Assembly: GCA_023416995.1 (NCBI GenBank)
Contig: JAEZGI010000053.1
Coordinates: forward strand, 1 to 27,642
DNA length: 27,642 nucleotides
Direction: 5' to 3'
Origin: Bacteroidota bacterium
Lineage (GTDB): Bacteria; Bacteroidota; Bacteroidia; Chitinophagales; Chitinophagaceae
Under the pieces are notes generated by a model, which searched no databases, was not told where the DNA came from, and saw nothing but the letters and a program-made list of their open reading frames with translations. Below, in pieces: positions 22,974 through 27,642 of this stretch. The translations under genes were made by a program, and so were the position numbers. How positions within the stretch are numbered: position 1 is the first letter of the stretch; the number at the start of each line of letters is the position of its first letter.

Positions 22974-23156
22974 ACGGGCGGATTTGTTTATTGTTCGGCC
23001 CGTGAGCCTTTCTGTTGCGCAGAAACGGTAAATTGAACTAATAAACGCCAAGAAACACCTGCACCTACCTGTTTCCCGACGTTTTATTATTCAATGAGTG
23101 CTGTCAACCGCAAGTGACGGGCGATTTCCTTTATCTATCCTAAAAAAGGAGTGCTC
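22974..23156 (+). promoter_or_regulatory. Structured 5' leader of metH (candidate cis-regulatory RNA)
   Basis: Hairpin 1: ACGGGC (22974-22979) with GCCCGT (22998-23003). Hairpin 2: CCTTTCTG (23007-23014) with CAGAAACGG (23020-23028), one bulged C, loop TTGCG. A second ACGGGC at 23117-23122, inside a near copy of the 5' segment (ACGGGCGATTT versus ACGGGCGGATTT), could also pair with GCCCGT. The leader ends in a strong AAGGAG (23146-23151). I could not match it to a cobalamin, SAM-I, SAM-II or SAH riboswitch consensus. Confidence 0.45.
23146..23151 (+). promoter_or_regulatory. Strong Shine-Dalgarno that sets the metH start
   Basis: AAGGAG, 5 nt before the ATG at 23157. It favours this ATG over the in-frame GTG at 23151, which lies within the motif. 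Strong Shine-Dalgarno sites are uncommon in Bacteroidota. Confidence 0.65.
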
Positions 23157-24170
23157 ATGAACAACATCAAAAAAGAACTTGAAAAAAGGATCCTGGTCAT
23201 TGACGGCGCCATGGGAACCATGATCCAACGCTACAAACTGGAGGAAGCTGATTACCGCGGTGAACGCTTAAAAGACTGGCACACAGATGTAAAAGGTAAT
23301 AACGATCTGCTAAGCATCACCCAACCTCAAATAATTGAAGCCATTCATAAACAATATCTCGAAGCAGGTGCAGATATCATTGAAACAAACACCTTCAGCA
23401 GTACAACTATTGCGCAGGGTGATTATGATATGCAGTCGCTGGCTTATGAGATGAATGTTGCATCAGCAAAGGTTGCTCGTAAAGCCGCTGATGAGTATAC
23501 TGCCATGAATCCTGACAAACCGCGGTTTGTAGCAGGTGCGATAGGACCACTTAACAAAACACTTAGTCTTTCACCCGATGTTAATAACCCGGGATACCGC
23601 GCTGTAACTTTTGATGAAGTAGCAACTGCCTATACGGAGCAGATCAAAGGATTGGTTGATGGTGGAGTGGATGTGTTATTGATTGAAACCATCTTTGATA
23701 CACTTAACGCAAAAGCTGCGATTTACGCTGCTAAAAACTACTTCCGCCAGCAAAAACGGGAAGAGCTTCCGATTATGATCAGCGGAACCATCACAGACGC
23801 CTCGGGCAGAACATTAAGTGGTCAGACGCTCGAAGCATTTTATGTTTCGGTTATGCATGCCCGTCCGTTGAGTATCGGTCTCAACTGTGCATTGGGTGCG
23901 GCTGAGATGCGTCCCCATATCGCGGAGCTGAGCCAGATAGCCGGCTGTTTTACATCGGCATATCCCAATGCAGGTTTACCCAATGCAATGGGAGAATATG
24001 ATGAAGAACCACATCAGACTGCTCACTTCCTGGAAGAATGGGCCCGTGAAGGTTTTGTAAACATTGTTGGTGGCTGTTGCGGAACAACACCCGACCATAT
24101 CAAACATATAGCAGACAACGTTAAAAAGTTTGCTCCACGCCCCGTACCCGTGCTGGAAGCAACCATCTAA
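23157..24170 (+). CDS. metH: Methionine synthase, homocysteine-binding half (split MetH)
   Basis: A 337-aa protein equal to the N-terminal homocysteine S-methyltransferase module of cobalamin-dependent methionine synthase. It opens with VIDGAMGTMIQ, and the zinc that activates homocysteine is bound by C244 (GLNCALGA) and C307-C308 (GGCCGTTPDH), close to the E. coli positions. In E. coli this module is fused to the rest of MetH; here it ends after the CCGT barrel tip, 15 nt before the second gene, as is usual in Bacteroidota. The two products must assemble to move the methyl group from 5-methyltetrahydrofolate to homocysteine. Alone it could be read as BmhT-like, but the neighbour decides it. 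Confidence 0.93.
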   Translation: MNNIKKELEKRILVIDGAMGTMIQRYKLEEADYRGERLKDWHTDVKGNNDLLSITQPQIIEAIHKQYLEAGADIIETNTFSSTTIAQGDYDMQSLAYEMNVASAKVARKAADEYTAMNPDKPRFVAGAIGPLNKTLSLSPDVNNPGYRAVTFDEVATAYTEQIKGLVDGGVDVLLIETIFDTLNAKAAIYAAKNYFRQQKREELPIMISGTITDASGRTLSGQTLEAFYVSVMHARPLSIGLNCALGAAEMRPHIAELSQIAGCFTSAYPNAGLPNAMGEYDEEPHQTAHFLEEWAREGFVNIVGGCCGTTPDHIKHIADNVKKFAPRPVPVLEATI

Positions 24171-24185
24171 GTAATTCAAATAAGC

Positions 24186-26909
24186 ATGTCAACTGTAATC
24201 AAACCGTATCTCAGGCTCAGTGGTCTGGAACCTCTTGTAATAAGACCCGAAACACTTTTTGTAAATGTCGGCGAACGCACCAACGTTACCGGATCAAAAA
24301 AATTCGCGCGACTTATCAGGGATGGCAAATTTGAGGAAGCACTCAGTGTTGCTCGTCAACAGGTTGAAAATGGCGCACAGGTACTGGACGTTAACATGGA
24401 CGATGCGTTGCTCGACGGTGTTCAGGCAATGACCACTTTTATCAACCTGGTTCAGAGCGAACCCGATATTGCACGGATCCCCATTATGATTGACTCCTCA
24501 AAGTTTTCAATCATAGAAGCGGGTCTGAAATGCGTACAGGGTCGCTGTATTGTTAACTCCATCTCTATGAAAGAAGGAGTTGAAAAATTTATTGAGCAGG
24601 CTTTTATCTGTAAAAGCTTTGGTGCGGCGATCATAGTAATGGCCTTTGACGAAAAAGGACAGGCCGACACAAAAGACCGCAAGGTTGAAATTTGTCACCG
24701 CGCTTATAACATACTGGTTAACGAAGTGGGTTACGATCCGCAGGATATCATTTTTGATCCTAACATCTTTGCAGTTGCCACCGGTATCGAAGAACATAAT
24801 AACTATGCGGTTGACTTCATTGAAGCAACCCGTGAAATAAAACGCCTGATGCCACTTACAAAGGTCAGTGGTGGTGTAAGTAATATTTCTTTCTCGTTTC
24901 GTGGCAATGACCATGTACGTGAAGCAATGCATTCGGTTTTTCTTTATTATGCTATTGCAGCCGGCATGGATATGGGTATTGTCAACGCCGGTCAGATGGT
25001 TGTTTATGATGAAATTGAACCAACCCTTCGTAATCTTTGCGAAGATGTTATACTTAACCGGAACAATGATAACAATGAAGCCACTGAAAAGCTGATCAAC
25101 TTTGCAGAAACTGTAAAGGCCAAAGGCAAAGTAGAGGTTAAAGATGAAAGCTGGCGCAATACCACGGTAGAAGAACGCCTTAAACATTCATTGGTTAACG
25201 GAATCACCGATTACATAGATATAGATACAGAAGAAGCAAGACTTAAATATCCTAAACCGCTTGATGTTATTGAAGGCCCGTTGATGGATGGCATGAACGT
25301 GGTGGGCGACTTGTTTGGAAGTGGTAAGATGTTTTTGCCACAGGTAGTGAAAAGTGCAAGGGTGATGAAAAAATCTGTTGCCATTCTTACACCATTCATT
25401 GAACAGGAAAAAGCCGATCGGCGCGCGGCACATCTTGCAGCAGGTACCATCAATGAAGAATCAGGCGGCGCCGCCAAAGTACTCATGGCAACAGTTAAAG
25501 GTGATGTGCATGATATCGGTAAAAATATTGTAGGTGTTGTATTGGGTTGTAATGGATACGACATTATAGATATGGGTGTGATGGTGCCGGCCGAAAAAAT
25601 TCTGGATACTGCCATCAAAGAAAATGTTGACGTCATCGGATTAAGCGGATTGATTACGCCAAGTCTTGATGAGATGGTAAACGTTGCCCGCGAAATGAAA
25701 CGCAGGAACTTTGAAGTGCCTTTATTGATCGGCGGAGCAACAACTTCAAGGATGCATACTGCTGTGAGAATAGCACCTGAATATGATGCGGGTGTAGTAC
25801 ACGTGCTGGATGCCTCACGTAGTGTTACGGTTGTTGGAACCTTGTTGAACAAAGAAAACAAACCCGGCTTTCTATCCAGCCTGTCAGCAGAGTATAAAAA
25901 GCTGAAAGAAGATTTCGGCAATAAAAAAAGCGCCAAACAATACCTCAAACTTGAAGACGCACAAAAAAACAAAACAAAGATCAACTGGGATGGGTTCACA
26001 CCAGTAGCGCCAAAATATACCGGTGTAAAGGTGTTTGACAATCTTGATTTGAATGAATTATTACCGTACATCGACTGGCAGCCTTTCTTTATTGCCTGGG
26101 AACTGCATGGTAAATTCCCCGCTATTCTTACTGACGAAAAAGTAGGCACAGAAGCATCCCGATTATATGAAGACGCGCAGAAACTGCTGAAACAAATCAT
26201 CGATGAAAAATGGCTCCAGGCAAAAGGTGTGATTGGTTTCTGGCCCGCAAATTCAGATGGCAGGGACACGGTGCAACTTGAAGACAAGGGCCGTAAAGTG
26301 AATCTTGAGTTCCTGAGACAACAAATCAAAAAGGCTGCAGATCAGCCGAATGTTTCGCTGGCTGATTTTATTGCACCGGCATCAACAGGTTTGCAGGATC
26401 ATATTGGTGCATTTGCGGTATCTATTCATGGCATCGATGAGCACATCAAACGTTTTGATGCGCAACACGATGACTACAGTAAGATAACATTGCAGGCATT
26501 AGCTGACCGCCTTGCTGAAGCATTCGCTGAATATCTTCATAAAAAAGTTCGTACGGAAGATTGGGGTTATGTTGCCTCCGAACATCTTACCAATGAACAA
26601 TTGATCCGCGAGGAATACCAGGGCATAAGACCTGCACCAGGTTACCCGGCTTGTCCCGATCATACAGAAAAACACAAGCTTTTTGAATTGCTTGATGCAC
26701 ATAACAATGCAGGAATCGTATTAACAGAATCACTTGCAATGTTCCCGGCCTCTTCGGTTTGTGGCTGGTATTTTGCGCATCCGGAGAGTAAATATTTTGG
26801 TATCGGCAAAATAGAGAAGGATCAGGTTGAAGATTATACGCGCCGTAAGGGTATGCCGATTGAGGAGGTTGAGCGTTGGTTGCGGCCGGTTCTCGAATAT
26901 GATAGTTAA
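24186..26909 (+). CDS. metH: Methionine synthase, folate/B12/AdoMet-activation part (split MetH)
   Basis: A 907-aa protein carrying the other MetH modules. The pterin-binding barrel is about 20-290 (FVNVGERTNVTGS; IMIDSSKFSIIEAGLK; GVSNISFSFRG). The B12 cap is about 310-410, and the cobalamin-binding Rossmann domain has the DxHxxG motif GDVHDIGKN with axial His442, then GLSGLITPS and LLIGGATTS. The activation domain covers about 610-907 and contains the AdoMet-binding RPAPGYPACPDH (815-826) and the end region SSVCGWYFAHPESKYFGIGK. Lengths match E. coli MetH minus the first module. It follows the homocysteine half by 15 nt in one operon behind the structured leader. Reductive reactivation by flavodoxin or ferredoxin is expected, but no such gene is in the window. 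Confidence 0.96.
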   Translation: MSTVIKPYLRLSGLEPLVIRPETLFVNVGERTNVTGSKKFARLIRDGKFEEALSVARQQVENGAQVLDVNMDDALLDGVQAMTTFINLVQSEPDIARIPIMIDSSKFSIIEAGLKCVQGRCIVNSISMKEGVEKFIEQAFICKSFGAAIIVMAFDEKGQADTKDRKVEICHRAYNILVNEVGYDPQDIIFDPNIFAVATGIEEHNNYAVDFIEATREIKRLMPLTKVSGGVSNISFSFRGNDHVREAMHSVFLYYAIAAGMDMGIVNAGQMVVYDEIEPTLRNLCEDVILNRNNDNNEATEKLINFAETVKAKGKVEVKDESWRNTTVEERLKHSLVNGITDYIDIDTEEARLKYPKPLDVIEGPLMDGMNVVGDLFGSGKMFLPQVVKSARVMKKSVAILTPFIEQEKADRRAAHLAAGTINEESGGAAKVLMATVKGDVHDIGKNIVGVVLGCNGYDIIDMGVMVPAEKILDTAIKENVDVIGLSGLITPSLDEMVNVAREMKRRNFEVPLLIGGATTSRMHTAVRIAPEYDAGVVHVLDASRSVTVVGTLLNKENKPGFLSSLSAEYKKLKEDFGNKKSAKQYLKLEDAQKNKTKINWDGFTPVAPKYTGVKVFDNLDLNELLPYIDWQPFFIAWELHGKFPAILTDEKVGTEASRLYEDAQKLLKQIIDEKWLQAKGVIGFWPANSDGRDTVQLEDKGRKVNLEFLRQQIKKAADQPNVSLADFIAPASTGLQDHIGAFAVSIHGIDEHIKRFDAQHDDYSKITLQALADRLAEAFAEYLHKKVRTEDWGYVASEHLTNEQLIREEYQGIRPAPGYPACPDHTEKHKLFELLDAHNNAGIVLTESLAMFPASSVCGWYFAHPESKYFGIGKIEKDQVEDYTRRKGMPIEEVERWLRPVLEYDS

Positions 26910-26925
26910 GTTTGATGTTATAGTG

Positions 26926-27039
26926 GCTGGCGGCAGTGCTTCATTAAGCCGCTGATGCCGCCGCCTCTATGAAAAGTTACGTTAAGGTCATGGCGCGGCG
27001 CCATAGGCGGCTTAATGAAGCACTGACCGTCAGACCAGC
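26926..27039. repeat. Long palindromic element after metH
   Basis: CAGTGCTTCATTAAGCCGC (26934-26952) and its exact reverse complement (27007-27025) form a perfect 19-bp stem. GCTGG (26926-26930) and CCAGC (27035-27039) extend it imperfectly. The 54-nt loop holds another near-palindrome, ATGGCGCGGCGCCAT (26990-27004). It lies 16 nt after the metH stop, so it may help end or protect the transcript. It has no T-run and is larger than a simple terminator, more like a REP/MITE-type element. Confidence 0.75.
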
Positions 27040-27642
27040 AATAATCCTTAATTTATACTTCGAAAATCTCAACGAATTTTTACTAGTATACAAGGCTATG
27101 TTCCTTCTTCTTCGATAAGGGCCATCGTTTTAATCAAACACGACTTTTCCGCACAACCACGCACCAACATGCAAAGCCTAAGCGGTAGCTTGTATAATCT
27201 TCAACTTTAGTGGAGAGGAGTGGTTGGTGCAAGATCAGGGTGTTTGCAGTATTCTCAGATCCTGAAAAAAAAAGTGGCTTTGTATCGAACATCGGCTTCT
27301 ATACCGAACATTCCCCGATCTGCAAATCTACTATGTAATAACCCATTTACCTCCAACTTCTATTCTCAACAAATGCCCCCTTACATAGATGTCTGTTTGA
27401 CGCCTTTGGCGTCGCACCATGACTAACACAACCTTTGCACACACCCTTCACCAATAGCCTAAACGGGGATTTATATAATTTATAATCTTCGGGCAGAGAA
27501 GAGACATCAAACATTCCCCTGTCTTGTTATCTACTATGTATTAACCCATCTACCCCTAACTTCCATTCCCATCAAGTGCTCCCCCTTACGTAGGAGGTGT
27601 CTGTTTGCCGCCTTTGGCGCCGCACCATGACCTTAACGTAAC
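26976..27642. repeat. 35-bp inverted copies bracketing a repeat region
   Basis: The 35 nt at 26976-27010 (starting GTTACGTTAAGGTCATGG) reappear as the reverse complement at 27608-27642, the last bases of the window, with 33 of 35 identical. Between them lie tandem repeats and no credible gene. The arrangement resembles the ends of a small non-autonomous mobile element, but no target-site duplication can be checked because the window stops at the right copy. Confidence 0.6.
27150..27631. repeat. Degenerate tandem repeats of ~200-280 bp
   Basis: Segment 27306-27423 (AACATTCCCC, CTACTATGTA, TAACCCAT, TGTCTGTTTG, then CGCACCATGAC) recurs at 27509-27631 in the same order. Segment 27158-27220 (AAGCCTAA, TATAATCTTC, AGAG) recurs at about 27434-27503. 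Each longer unit contains a small hairpin before CGCACCATGAC, for example GACGCC-TTT-GGCGTC (27399-27413). I see no coding frame of note; this is intergenic repeat sequence of unknown origin. Confidence 0.65.

Noticed and set aside
22974..23156. Cobalamin riboswitch
   Set aside because: Only a weak CCGCAA-like match; the B12 box and GGGAA/GGTGCC segments are absent.
25211..26329. 372-aa minus-strand ORF opposite metH
   Set aside because: Antisense shadow of a conserved coding gene with serine/leucine-rich composition and no family resemblance.

Overview
The window looks like a Bacteroidota chromosome, probably a Chitinophagaceae-like organism (the family is inference). The grounds are a methionine synthase split into two genes, a SbsA-Ig-type lipoprotein, few Shine-Dalgarno sequences, and several good matches to the Bacteroidota -7 promoter box TAnnTTTG (11582, 17589, 20790, 22297, 22957).

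Layout. 1-5.3 kb: a 3'-truncated SbcD/Mre11-like phosphoesterase diverges from a GNAT acetyltransferase. An Old Yellow Enzyme 3' remnant follows directly, and in frame, after the stop of a Crp/Fnr regulator. That regulator is the last gene of a tight three-gene minus-strand operon whose other two genes are the halves of a YeeE/YedE (TsuA-like) sulfur transporter. Next come an alpha/beta hydrolase and an AraC regulator as a plus-strand pair.

5.3-11.4 kb: this is the most unusual part. A WYL-domain regulator (minus strand) diverges from a structured RNA at 6553-6747. The RNA has a perfect tRNA acceptor stem, D-arm, 5-bp anticodon stem, 5-nt variable loop and T-arm, but about 130 nt of other structured sequence replaces the 7-nt anticodon loop. 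The insert carries two more T-arm-like segments and a second copy of the acceptor 3' strand. Downstream are a 743-aa protein (CxH...CxxC zinc motif, helical middle, TerD-like C-terminus) and two overlapping COG3541-type nucleotidyltransferases. I read this as a candidate tRNA-sensing or RNA-repair/conflict cassette. A tRNA-Arg(CCT) gene with its own terminator lies just beyond it.

11.5-17.6 kb: a TPR membrane protein whose stop codon lies in a 65-bp repeat array, an SRPBCC protein, and a cytosolic hybrid histidine kinase (three PAS, HisKA, HATPase, REC, HPt) downstream of a sigma-54 response regulator in one operon.

17.6-26.9 kb: a UvrD-type helicase fused to an AddB-like Fe-S nuclease, an Ig-like lipoprotein, recR, then the split metH pair behind a structured leader that can pair in two mutually exclusive ways. 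26.9-27.6 kb: no genes, but dense inverted and tandem repeats.

Functional themes: the helicase-nuclease and recR are recombination genes, both apparently transcribed as almost leaderless mRNAs; metH makes methionine; the kinase/regulator pair is a complete phosphorelay; the 6.4-10.9 kb block is the candidate undescribed system.
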